A DNA stretch of 64,000 nt from Fen-1308 sp035319125 (lineage in GTDB: Bacteria > Nitrospirota > Thermodesulfovibrionia > Thermodesulfovibrionales > Dissulfurispiraceae), in NCBI GenBank assembly GCA_035319125.1, contig DATHDG010000015.1, positions 121,730-185,729 of the forward strand, given 5' to 3'. This document shows, piece by piece, positions 25,449-32,846 of the stretch. The notes beneath the pieces were generated by a model. It was given only the letters and a program-made list of their open reading frames with translations, did no database searches and was not told the origin of the DNA. Position 1 is the first letter of the stretch. The number at the start of each line of letters is the position of its first letter. A program made the position numbers and the translations under genes.

Positions 25449-27506
25449 ATGATGGATGAATTTAAACTCAGATCTGATTTCACACCTAAAGGCGATCAGC
25501 CGAAAGCCATAGCAGAGCTTACCGAAGGCCTGAGCAAATGTGAAAAACATCAGGTTTTGCTTGGAGTCACTGGTTCTGGCAAGACGTTCACCATAGCTAA
25601 TGTAATAAATAATATTAACAAGCCAGCCATAGTCATCGCCCATAACAAAGCTCTGGCCGCGCAGCTTTATGGCGAATTCAAAGAGCTATTTCCTGATAAT
25701 GCGGTTGAATTTTTTGTCAGCTACTATGATTATTATCAGCCGGAAGCTTACCTCCCGGCCACCGATACGTATATTGAAAAAGATTCGATGGTCAACGACG
25801 ACATAGACCGGCTCAGGCATTCTGCAACTATGTCTATTCTCGAAAGAAATGATGTAATTGTTGTCGCCTCGGTTTCATGCATTTATGGCATAGGATCGCC
25901 GGAGGATTATCTCAACATGCACATAGTTCTGGAAGAGGGCATGAGGATCAAACGGGACGCATTCCTGAGGAAGCTGGTTGAGATTTTGTACGTTCGCACT
26001 GAGACTGAGTTTAAGCGCGGCAGTTTTAGAGTTAGAGGCGATGTGGTGGAAGTTTTCCCGGCATTCTCTTCAGACCGTGCAATGAGAATCGATTTTTTTG
26101 GAGATGACATTGATACGATATATGAATTCGACTCGCTAACCGGCGCAAAAATCAATAAAGTGCGCAAGCTGATTCTCTATCCGAACAGTCACTGGATAAC
26201 ACCCAAGCACAAGCTGGATAAGGCTATCGGTTCAATACTTAAGGAGATGGAAGACCGGGCCAGATGGTTCAGAAATAATGGCGAGATGGCATTTTCTCAG
26301 CGGATCGAACAGCGGACACGGTTTGACATGGAGATGCTGAAGGAATTTGGTTTTTGTCATGGAATCGAGAATTATTCCCGCCACCTCAGTGGCCGACTGC
26401 CTGGAGAGCCTCCGTTCACTCTCATCGATTATCTGATCAGCGGGCCGTCCAAGGGCGATTATCTTATGGTAATCGATGAATCTCATGCAACAGTGCCGCA
26501 GGTTGGCGGCATGTACAATGGCGACAGGTCTCGCAAACAGACGCTTATCGACTATGGCTTCCGCCTGCCTTCGGCGCTGGATAACAGACCGCTGCAATTT
26601 GATGAATTTGAGTTGCGAATGAATCAGACTATATATGTTTCAGCTACTCCTGGACCCTATGAACTGAAAAAGTCACCTGGTAAAGTTGTCGAGCAGGTGA
26701 TTCGGCCTACAGGCCTCATGGACCCCAAAATGATTATAAAGCCAACCGCGGGCCAAGTGGAAGACCTTCTTGGGGAAATCAGAAAGCGTGCCGAAAGGGG
26801 CGAGAGAGTGCTTGTGACAACGCTTACAAAGAAAATGGCAGAAGACCTGACCGATTATTACACGGAACTGGGCATACGGGCCAGATATCTACATTCAGAT
26901 ATTGATACGCTTGAAAGAATAGCAATACTGCGCGATTTGCGAGTTGGTGTTTTTGATGTCCTGATCGGAGTAAACCTTCTTAGAGAGGGGCTGGATCTCC
27001 CGGAGGTGTCTCTAGTTGCTATTTTTGACGCGGATAAAGAAGGATTTCTGCGCTCTGAACGATCTCTGATTCAGACAGCCGGCCGCGCCGCCCGGAACAT
27101 ATATGGAAAAGTTATTCTCTATGCAGATAGCATGACTGATTCCATATCCAGGGCAATGGCAGAGACCGAAAGAAGGCGGAAGATCCAGGAAGAGTATAAT
27201 GCAGAAATGGGAATAACTCCTGAAACAGTAAAGAGCCAGATTAAGGATATTCTTGGGTCTATATACGAAGCTGATTATATCACCCCCGAAGTTGTAGCCG
27301 AAGAATCCGTTGATTATGACCTGACAGATCAAAACTTAAAAAAACTTGAGGCAGAGATGAAAGAGGCTGCAAAGGGACTTGAGTTTGAAAAAGCAGCCAA
27401 AATTAGGGATAGGATCAAGGCAGTCAGAGACAAGATGCTTCAACTTGGTATTAAGGAAAATGGAAGCAGTAAAAACACTGCAAAAAGAGATTTAAGAGGA
27501 AAGTGA
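25449..27506 (+). CDS. uvrB: Excinuclease ABC subunit B
   Basis: UvrB is the damage-verifying helicase-like subunit of nucleotide excision repair. The 685-residue protein shows GVTGSGKTFT (Walker A), the beta-hairpin region FFVSYYDYYQPEAYLP, DESHATVPQ, the helicase motifs GVNLLREGLDLPEVSLVAIFDADKEGFLRS and QTAGRAARN, and a C-terminal UVR motif (LEAEMKEAAKGLEFEKAAKIRD) that binds UvrC. No Shine-Dalgarno sequence precedes the ATG; an AT-rich TATTCT lies eight bases upstream. The stop overlaps the GTG that opens the next frame. Confidence 0.97.
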   Translation: MMDEFKLRSDFTPKGDQPKAIAELTEGLSKCEKHQVLLGVTGSGKTFTIANVINNINKPAIVIAHNKALAAQLYGEFKELFPDNAVEFFVSYYDYYQPEAYLPATDTYIEKDSMVNDDIDRLRHSATMSILERNDVIVVASVSCIYGIGSPEDYLNMHIVLEEGMRIKRDAFLRKLVEILYVRTETEFKRGSFRVRGDVVEVFPAFSSDRAMRIDFFGDDIDTIYEFDSLTGAKINKVRKLILYPNSHWITPKHKLDKAIGSILKEMEDRARWFRNNGEMAFSQRIEQRTRFDMEMLKEFGFCHGIENYSRHLSGRLPGEPPFTLIDYLISGPSKGDYLMVIDESHATVPQVGGMYNGDRSRKQTLIDYGFRLPSALDNRPLQFDEFELRMNQTIYVSATPGPYELKKSPGKVVEQVIRPTGLMDPKMIIKPTAGQVEDLLGEIRKRAERGERVLVTTLTKKMAEDLTDYYTELGIRARYLHSDIDTLERIAILRDLRVGVFDVLIGVNLLREGLDLPEVSLVAIFDADKEGFLRSERSLIQTAGRAARNIYGKVILYADSMTDSISRAMAETERRRKIQEEYNAEMGITPETVKSQIKDILGSIYEADYITPEVVAEESVDYDLTDQNLKKLEAEMKEAAKGLEFEKAAKIRDRIKAVRDKMLQLGIKENGSSKNTAKRDLRGK

Positions 27507-28156
27507 AAATTGAAATGAAGACAATATCTGAAAATAGGCTTTTAGAATTGTTTCCCGCTTTTAAGAAAAGCCCCGAGCTTTCATCCGATATCATATCGCA
27601 TGCTCACGTCGTATCCTTTCCTAAAGACAAGGCGATCTATTCCGAAGGAGACGCATGTGCTAATATTGCTTTTGTCATGTCGGGCGAGATACGCGTTTTC
27701 AAGATTGGGGAAGGCGGCCGTGAAATCACTCTTTACGAGATCGAGAGCGGCGAGACATGTATACTGAATGCTTCATGCATTTTCTCCAAAAAGTCATATC
27801 CTGCACATGCCACTACGTTATCAGATACGGAATTGCTGCTTATGTCGTCCGGTGAATTCAGCAGGCTTTTATCCACATATGAGGAAATGCGCACTTTTAT
27901 CTTCGACCTTCTGAGCAGACGTCTAGCCGCTGTAATGACGCTTGTTGAAGAGGTCGCCTTCGGTCGCATGGACCTGCGCCTGCTTGAATACCTGGAAGAA
28001 AAGTCTGAAGATGGAAAAGTGAACGCGACGCATCAGAAGATTGCCAATGACCTGGGCACATCGCGCGAGGTTGTTAGCAGATTGCTCAAGGACTTTGAGA
28101 GGCGAGGAGTGATAACACTTTCGAGGAACCTGATACAGATCCATAGCGCAGGCTAA
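27503..28156 (+). CDS. Crp/Fnr-family transcription regulator
   Basis: This 217-residue protein has a cNMP-binding-type jelly roll (about 15-125), a long dimer helix (about 125-150) and a C-terminal winged helix with recognition helix GTSREVVSRLLKDF. The N-terminal Cys cluster of true Fnr is absent, but two cysteines lie in GETCILNASCIFSKKSYPA, a pattern seen in some redox-responsive relatives. The ligand is unknown. Either the GTG at 27503, overlapping the uvrB stop, or the ATG at 27515 may start it; AGAGGA sits upstream of both. A dyad at 30938 is a possible target. It is the only Crp/Fnr gene in the window. Confidence 0.92.
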   Translation: MKIEMKTISENRLLELFPAFKKSPELSSDIISHAHVVSFPKDKAIYSEGDACANIAFVMSGEIRVFKIGEGGREITLYEIESGETCILNASCIFSKKSYPAHATTLSDTELLLMSSGEFSRLLSTYEEMRTFIFDLLSRRLAAVMTLVEEVAFGRMDLRLLEYLEEKSEDGKVNATHQKIANDLGTSREVVSRLLKDFERRGVITLSRNLIQIHSAG

Positions 28157-28402
28157 GATGGATTCCTTTCCCTCGGGGCAGTCAGCGACGGTAGTGTTTG
28201 GTAAGGGATTACTGTAACAAGACCCAAAGCCGATCCGGTCGCTGATAAACCTGCAACGTCTCATGATCGTTTTTTTAACAGAGGTAAGATTTCGAAAATA
28301 ACCCGCGCACGAGGAGTCAAATGTCATAGCTCGTTTCACATTATGCTCTGTACTCGGAAGCAAATGAATGACACTATGTAATGTCCATTTAGAAGTTCCA
28401 GC
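28157..28402. other. Intergenic region with riboswitch-like sequence, possibly decayed
   Basis: This 246-base gap lies between two convergent genes. It contains a perfect 8-bp inverted repeat, TCAGCGAC (28182-28189) and GTCGCTGA (28238-28245). Short strings at 28215-28258 (ACTGTAAC, GCCGATCC, ACCTGCAACGTC) recall the 3' half of cobalamin riboswitches. A T7 run follows near 28268. No downstream gene exists on this strand, and the 5' half is not recognisable, so at best it is a remnant. Confidence 0.15.
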
Positions 28403-29686
28403 TTATGCAGCCAAAGTCTTTGCCAGCCTTTTTGAGAGAGCCACGATCGTTAAAATGGGCGGCAAGCCTGGTGCTGTGGGAAGTACACTTCCATCACAAA
28501 CAAAGAGGTTCTTTATCTCTGTCTGCAGATTATTATCCACTATTTTGCCAATAGCTGCGGTCCCACCTGGATGAGCACCCTGAGGGATGGATACCATGAT
28601 AGAGTTGCGATCAGCGCCGGCTTTGACCAGAATTTCACTTGCTATCGCGGAACCTTCTGTTAGTCGAGATCGATCCCTTTCAGTGACCGGCTTAGATATA
28701 GTCCCGTTAGGATAAACACGCCCAACAGACTCATCAACAATTTTAGTCATTATGCCGACCAACCTACTTGCGGGAAGGACTGAGCCTTTAGGCCCAAGCT
28801 CCATAAGCCGGACCATTCTGGTGGAGTTAATGTAAGGTGAGAGTATAAAGCCCTTGCTCTCATAGAACTCATGATCGACCAAAGCCATTACCGGTTCATG
28901 AATCTGATTCACTTCATGTGTAATTCCATAAGTATTAACTAACAGGTCGACAAATAGCCCCTTACCAGCTTCCTGAATCCCTGAATGTTGCAAGATAACG
29001 GGCGTCCCCAATCCTCCAGCAGCAATAATTACTGTTTGAGCCATGATTTCCTCGTGCCCCAACGGTCCTTCAATGCTAACGCCCGTTGCATTTCCATTTG
29101 ATGACAACACTTTCTTTACCCGAGTGTTAAACAGTATCTTAGCTCCAAACTTAATGGCTTCGTCAAGATAGTTAGTGGCTGTCCACTTTGCCCCTTTTCT
29201 ACATCCCAATGGACACTGACTGCATTTCCCACAAGTAGCAGGATTTATGAATTTGGGCATGGGCTCCATATGATATCCAAGATCAGTTGCCGCCCTCATA
29301 ATTGTATGTGAACCCTCTGAAAGGAGATCCGAAGAAATCGGAGAGATGCACATTTCATTTTCTGCATCAATAAACTCATCATTCAAATTAATGCCCTTAT
29401 CGCCTAACTCTCTCTCCAGACACCTTACGCCGTTACCGCATGAAACCACAGTTGACCCGCCGGCCATAAATGTTCGCCACAGAATAACGCCCTCTTTTGA
29501 CTTTGCAGGTGTTTTTATGATGGTAGTATCATAGTAACGCAAGCAATCCTTGAAAGTTCCAATGTCGCTTTCCCTGTTTCCCTTTTCGATAACCATTACA
29601 TCCTTGCCTCTTTTACTTAATTCAAAGGCCAAAGTTGAGCCCCCAGCGCCACTACCGACAATCAGAAATTCATATGTCTTAGTCAT
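28403..29686 (-). CDS. GMC-type FAD-dependent oxidoreductase with a CxxCxxCxxxC cluster
   Basis: This 427-residue flavoprotein has an N-terminal FAD Rossmann motif, IVGSGAGGSTLAFELSKRG, and the GMC C-terminal block with HPGGTAAIG and NLFVCDGSVLP. Near residue 160 it has CGKCSQCPLGCRKGAKW, four cysteines spaced like a 4Fe-4S site, as in the long-chain-alcohol and sterol-oxidase-like branch of GMC enzymes. The Asn/His usually found near the C-terminal NP is replaced (GLPPILTI). The substrate is not evident. The ATG at 29686 is chosen because a perfect AAGGAGG sits 6 bases upstream; a start eight codons earlier lacks this. It appears to be monocistronic. Confidence 0.85.
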   Translation of the reverse strand: MTKTYEFLIVGSGAGGSTLAFELSKRGKDVMVIEKGNRESDIGTFKDCLRYYDTTIIKTPAKSKEGVILWRTFMAGGSTVVSCGNGVRCLERELGDKGINLNDEFIDAENEMCISPISSDLLSEGSHTIMRAATDLGYHMEPMPKFINPATCGKCSQCPLGCRKGAKWTATNYLDEAIKFGAKILFNTRVKKVLSSNGNATGVSIEGPLGHEEIMAQTVIIAAGGLGTPVILQHSGIQEAGKGLFVDLLVNTYGITHEVNQIHEPVMALVDHEFYESKGFILSPYINSTRMVRLMELGPKGSVLPASRLVGIMTKIVDESVGRVYPNGTISKPVTERDRSRLTEGSAIASEILVKAGADRNSIMVSIPQGAHPGGTAAIGKIVDNNLQTEIKNLFVCDGSVLPTAPGLPPILTIVALSKRLAKTLAA

Positions 29687-29734
29687 ATTTGCCTCCTTGA
29701 AGGCGGACATATTCCAAACTGAGCACTTCTAATA

Positions 29735-29778
29735 AAAAAAGCCGCTCTGCCTATATATCGTCTTCGGCAGCTCGGCTG
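29735..29778 (-). terminator. Rho-independent terminator, minus strand
   Basis: On the minus strand AGCCGAGCTGCC and GGCAGAGCGGCT pair through two 5-bp blocks, and a run of seven T follows directly. It would end the hicAB transcript and insulate the GMC gene. Confidence 0.75.
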
Positions 29779-29792
29779 TCTTAAATCAAGAC

Positions 29793-29880
29793 CCATTGCT
29801 TTCCACTCTCTCCTTACGAAGAGTTTAGCCTTTTCGGGATCATCAATATCTAATACAAGCTTAGCATAAAATGTTGAGAC
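29793..29880 (-). pseudogene. Possible remnant of a protein-coding gene
   Basis: One minus-strand frame here reads as a plausible protein tail (TFYAKLVLDIDDPEKAKLF, then VRREWKAMGLDL), but it has no start codon and a stop lies just upstream. The frame remains open through the terminator only by chance. The family is unknown. It may be the end of a gene lost when hicAB arrived. Confidence 0.2.
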
Positions 29881-30112
29881 TTACCACCCGGATATGATTT
29901 CGTAATTTATTGTTGTAACTGCATATTTATGTTCTTAGGAATCCACAACTTGGTAATAGCCTGCTATATCGGGTAAAAGCGAACTTGGTATGACTCGGGC
30001 ATTTTGTCACACGGCTATATTGGCGAAGACAACCTTTAACAATTTCCGCTAAGGACCTTGTTTGTCTATCATCACTCTGCACGTCCTTCCAGAAACACCG
30101 AGCCCATATAAA

Positions 30113-30442
30113 TTAGCGGCTTACTTTAGCAGAAACAAGACGATTTAAACTTACCCCGCTTTCAGCAGATTGGATAGCGAGTGATCTGTGCGTTTCAGGA
30201 GTAACGCGCACCATAAATTTACCACTGTAACGACGGTTAGCTATTGGCTCCGGAATAGGCTCCCCCGTCTTCTTCATATCCTTAATGACTTCGGCGACAA
30301 TCCTTCGTATACCCTTAAGAGCGGACTCCGGAGATCCAGCTAACCAGCTTAAACTCGGGAATTCGGCACACTGGCCTACATACTCATTATCCTCTTCAGA
30401 CCAAGTAACTCTATAGGTATAATGATCATTTTTCAGTTCCAT
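30113..30442 (-). CDS. hicB: HicB-family antitoxin
   Basis: This 109-residue protein has the HicB partial RNase H-like domain (YRVTWSEEDNEYVGQCAEFPSLSWLAGSPESALKGI) and a C-terminal ribbon-helix-helix segment (GKFMVRVTPETHRSLAIQSAESGVSLNRLV). The second part would bind the operon's own operator, and the protein would neutralise HicA. The ribosome site GGAGGT lies inside the end of hicA, and the two genes overlap by 17 bases in the usual toxin-first order. It is a complete-looking type II toxin-antitoxin module, a likely mobile or accessory element. Confidence 0.88.
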   Translation of the reverse strand: MELKNDHYTYRVTWSEEDNEYVGQCAEFPSLSWLAGSPESALKGIRRIVAEVIKDMKKTGEPIPEPIANRRYSGKFMVRVTPETHRSLAIQSAESGVSLNRLVSAKVSR

Positions 30443-30686
30443 GATATACCTCCATCAGCACAATCGCTCTAAGTACTTGTTTTACCTGATACTTCTTGAC
30501 TTTCCCCTTGTCATTCTGGACATTGATTCGAGGATCGCCATGCCACGGTGTTTTATATATCCTGTGACTACTGCCTTTTTGCCTTGCAGTACCAAAATAA
30601 TGATCGCAGACCAGGCATAAGTCATAGAATCTTATATCGCCTGGATTGCTTTTCATCTTTGAAAGCATTTCGGCGACATTAGGCAT
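30426..30686 (-). CDS. hicA: HicA-family mRNA interferase toxin
   Basis: This 86-residue protein belongs to the double-stranded-RNA-binding-fold toxins that cleave mRNA. The catalytic His lies in GSSHRIYKTPWHGDPRINVQ, and the C-terminal segment KGKVKKYQVKQVLRAI is typical. The ATG at 30686 is preferred over one at 30716, because the latter overlaps the -35 hexamer of the promoter just upstream. With the promoter's -10 only five bases from the ATG, the transcript may be leaderless. It is partnered by the overlapping hicB. Confidence 0.85.
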   Translation of the reverse strand: MPNVAEMLSKMKSNPGDIRFYDLCLVCDHYFGTARQKGSSHRIYKTPWHGDPRINVQNDKGKVKKYQVKQVLRAIVLMEVYHGTEK

Positions 30687-30691
30687 ACTTA

Positions 30692-30721
30692 ATTGTAGTA
30701 TCATTAATAGTATCATGTCAA
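30692..30721 (-). promoter_or_regulatory. Sigma-70-like promoter and probable operator of hicAB
   Basis: On the minus strand a perfect TTGACA (30716-30721) and TACAAT (30692-30697) are separated by 18 bases. The spacer contains the direct repeat ATGATACTA, tta, ATGATACTA, which would suit autorepression by the ribbon-helix-helix antitoxin. Confidence 0.7.
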
Positions 30722-30937
30722 CATATTGTCATAGGCTTGTCGGTAAATGCGACGCGATATTATGTGGCTTTTCGGTAGCAACATTTGCTGGAATGAGCTT
30801 TGCTAAATCTGCGCAGTGCTAGAAAAAGTGTACATTCAAATTTTGAAATAGGGGTAATGACGCAATTAGTTTCCATTGTCTGTCGTAAAGGATCCATGGA
30901 TCGGCAGTGGTGCCGATAACCGCGGGAAAAAGACCTT

Positions 30938-30952
30938 TGTGACATTGTCACA
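30938..30952. promoter_or_regulatory. Crp/Fnr-type dyad upstream of the DUF2892 gene
   Basis: TGTGACA-T-TGTCACA is a perfect 7-1-7 inverted repeat. A TATGAT -10 hexamer at 30975-30980 predicts a start near 30987, placing the dyad centre at about -42. That is the class II activator position used by Crp/Fnr proteins. No -35 element is present, as expected for an activated promoter. The rest of the 30722-31021 gap shows nothing else I can support. Confidence 0.55.
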
Positions 30953-31021
30953 GATTCTCTTCTCTGAAATTCGATATGATGTAATCGGAAGTTAAATTCA
31001 GAGCAGTTTGGGGAGGATGAG

Positions 31022-31249
31022 ATGAAGAAGAATGAAGGGACAATTGATAGGGCTCTTAGGGTGCTCGTGGGTCTTGGACTTATTTCTTACGCTCTTGTAA
31101 CCGGCGCAGCCTGGGGCTACTTGGGAGTTGTGCCATTACTGACGGGATTGGTCGGATCATGTCCGCTGTACAGTATTCTTGGCATTTCTACATGCGGGAA
31201 GTGCTCCGGGGATAAGGCAGACGGTTGTGCATGCAGCTCTAAGAACTAG
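31022..31249 (+). CDS. DUF2892 small inner-membrane protein
   Basis: This 75-residue protein starts MKKNEGTIDRALRVLVGLGL, the standard opening of DUF2892/YgaP-type transmembrane domains. It has two hydrophobic segments (about 13-30 and 33-55) and a Cys-rich tail with CPLYSILGISTCGKCSGDK. YgaP-like proteins pair this domain with a rhodanese; here it stands alone. The function is unknown; links to sulfur or oxidative stress are reported for relatives. The GGGGAGG site precedes the ATG, a Crp/Fnr-type dyad lies upstream and a strong hairpin follows. Confidence 0.87.
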   Translation: MKKNEGTIDRALRVLVGLGLISYALVTGAAWGYLGVVPLLTGLVGSCPLYSILGISTCGKCSGDKADGCACSSKN

Positions 31250-31265
31250 GCTTGTGTATCAATAA

Positions 31266-31317
31266 ATCAAGGAAGGGGCTCGGAATCAAGTTTGAGCCCT
31301 TCCTTGATGGTGCTTTT
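31266..31317 (+). terminator. Terminator after the DUF2892 gene
   Basis: ATCAAGGAAGGGGCTC pairs with GAGCCCTTCCTTGAT, about 15 bp with one bulged G, around a 12-base loop. A short TTTT run follows after a few bases. Confidence 0.7.
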
Positions 31318-31378
31318 GGAACAGCCTGATAGAGACGTTAGCGCCACCTCATTTGCGGTCACAGAACACTGACTATCG

Positions 31379-32506
31379 TCAGAACGGGGAGTTCTGTAGC
31401 CATATCGCAAATACTGGATCAACAACTCGATATGTTTTATCATTGTTTTCTTCTATATAGTCGAGAATATCCAGTCTTTTTAGGGCCGATTGTATGCCGC
31501 CGATTGATCCGAGGCGGTGTTTCATCATGTAAGCATTTGAAAACGGGCTGTCAGTTGGATCTTTGGCCAGCGCCTTAAGCAGTGCTATCTGCTGCGGCGC
31601 GATCGCCTTCAGCATTGTCTCATACGTGATTCTTTCCTCTTGAATTGCCTGCCTTAATCCGTTTACATAATCTGCTTCCGTAATCTTTTCACCGCAGACC
31701 TCATATATCGAATATGGAATCCTTTGTATATAGTAAGGATATCCTCTGACCTTTGTGACAAGCCTTAATGCGATGTCCTGCGGACAATGCACGCCAACGG
31801 ATTTGAATCTTTCGACAATAAATGCGGTAGACTCATCAAGCGGCAAGGCTTCCAGAGATATATTGATGCTGCTCTGATAAAAGGGGCGTTTTTGCTCGTT
31901 CATCATATCCTTGAGGAGCCTGCGTCTGCTGCCGACAAAAAAATACGATGCTTTTGTCTGCATCTGGATATAATTTCTGAGCATTCCTTCTACAGCTAGT
32001 GACTGGGGAATATCTATAATTTCCTGAAATTCGTCGAAGACCAAATGAGATCCCACTGGATGGTCCTGCATAAAAGCGGTCAAGCCGTCCATTGTTTCTC
32101 TGAGCAGATCCAGCCCGCGGTGTCCTCCGGTCGCTTCGACTGAAACAGTTATGCCGGATTCAGGATCCGGCTTTAGTACGGGTCGCCACGGCGTAATAAA
32201 GCGCATGACCTTCTTTAGCAGGCCTTCATTTTTATGTGAGACTTCATATAAGCCGGTTGCCAGGAGCGCAGCAATTTCATCGATCGAGCTTGTACCATAA
32301 AAGCTTATATAAGCTGTGAAGTATCCTTGGCGGTTAAGTACCTTTTGGATGCGCTTGACCATGGAAGTCTTTCCATATCGTCTGGGAGAAAACAATGTTG
32401 CATTGGCATTGTTTTTTGCATGGGACGTCAGTTGCTTGATTTCCTTCTTCCGGTTGCAAAAAGGTGCGTCAACAGGCAGTTCCTTAAAGAAAAAGGGATT
32501 CTTCAT
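31379..32506 (-). CDS. AAA+ / archaeal-type (STAND-like) ATPase
   Basis: This 375-residue protein has a Walker A in SPRRYGKTSMVKRI and a Walker B in HLVFDEFQEI, followed by a sensor-type SRRR. A C-terminal winged-helix segment includes LLKALAKDPTDSPFSNAYMMKHRLG and IQSALKRLDILDYIEEN. It opens with FFFKELPVDAPFCNRKKEI, as in the archaeal ATPase family (Pfam ATPase_2). Such genes are common in archaea and anaerobic bacteria, often mobile, and their role is not defined. The AGGAGGT ribosome site is excellent. No partner gene is adjacent. Confidence 0.82.
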   Translation of the reverse strand: MKNPFFFKELPVDAPFCNRKKEIKQLTSHAKNNANATLFSPRRYGKTSMVKRIQKVLNRQGYFTAYISFYGTSSIDEIAALLATGLYEVSHKNEGLLKKVMRFITPWRPVLKPDPESGITVSVEATGGHRGLDLLRETMDGLTAFMQDHPVGSHLVFDEFQEIIDIPQSLAVEGMLRNYIQMQTKASYFFVGSRRRLLKDMMNEQKRPFYQSSINISLEALPLDESTAFIVERFKSVGVHCPQDIALRLVTKVRGYPYYIQRIPYSIYEVCGEKITEADYVNGLRQAIQEERITYETMLKAIAPQQIALLKALAKDPTDSPFSNAYMMKHRLGSIGGIQSALKRLDILDYIEENNDKTYRVVDPVFAIWLQNSPF

Positions 32507-32585
32507 TCTCCATCACCTCCTGAATATATTCTATCACAATAACTCTAGAAAAATAATTGCGTGGCAATAAAAGAATCATCCAGGG

Positions 32586-32816
32586 TTGGAAACATGTATG
32601 ACGAAATGCTGTATGTATGTCTTTGCACTCACGCTGGAAGAGGTTGCAAAAGGCTTGGTTAAAAATAATCCGGAGCGTCTTTATTATATTGCGCGCGATG
32701 ATGATGGATATTGTCCGCATTTAGACCGAACGACATACAGATGTCTTATGCCTTATCAGCGTCCATTGCGGCACAGAAAAAATGCGTGCAGTGTACCAAA
32801 GATTGATCAAGCCTAA
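32586..32816 (+). CDS. Possible small YkgJ-like cysteine-cluster protein, perhaps degenerate
   Basis: The 76-residue frame recalls the YkgJ/UPF0153 metal-chelating family: an N-terminal TKCCMYVFALTLEEV and a core DGYCPHLDRTTYRCLMPYQRPL. In that family the core is normally followed by CR and another Cys cluster. Here the expected Cys after RPL is His (RHRKNACS) and the protein ends soon after. It may be a short divergent member or a decaying gene. The ribosome site is weak. Confidence is limited. Confidence 0.4.
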   Translation: METCMTKCCMYVFALTLEEVAKGLVKNNPERLYYIARDDDGYCPHLDRTTYRCLMPYQRPLRHRKNACSVPKIDQA

Positions 32817-32846
32817 GGCTGGCTTTCTTATGCAATCTTAGTCAAA

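Larger units (their letters stand above)
29711..30112. other. Gap of about 400 bases between the GMC gene and hicB
   Basis: The interval holds a minus-strand terminator (29735-29778) and a short coding-like stretch (29793-29880). I see no intact gene and no repeat in the rest. Confidence 0.5.

Noticed and set aside
27866..27874. DnaA-box sequence TTATCCACA inside the Crp/Fnr gene; another near 52650 in the HyfB-like gene
   Set aside because: Single copies inside coding sequence with no clustering or AT-rich unwinding element; not an origin.
30789..30804. TGGAAT-GAGCT-TTGCT, a sigma-54-like element
   Set aside because: GG/GC spacing is right but two -24 positions differ, and no gene follows for about 200 bases.
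30760..30951. 63-codon minus-strand frame between hicA and the DUF2892 gene
   Set aside because: It has no ribosome site or family resemblance, and it contains the well-formed regulatory dyad at 30938.
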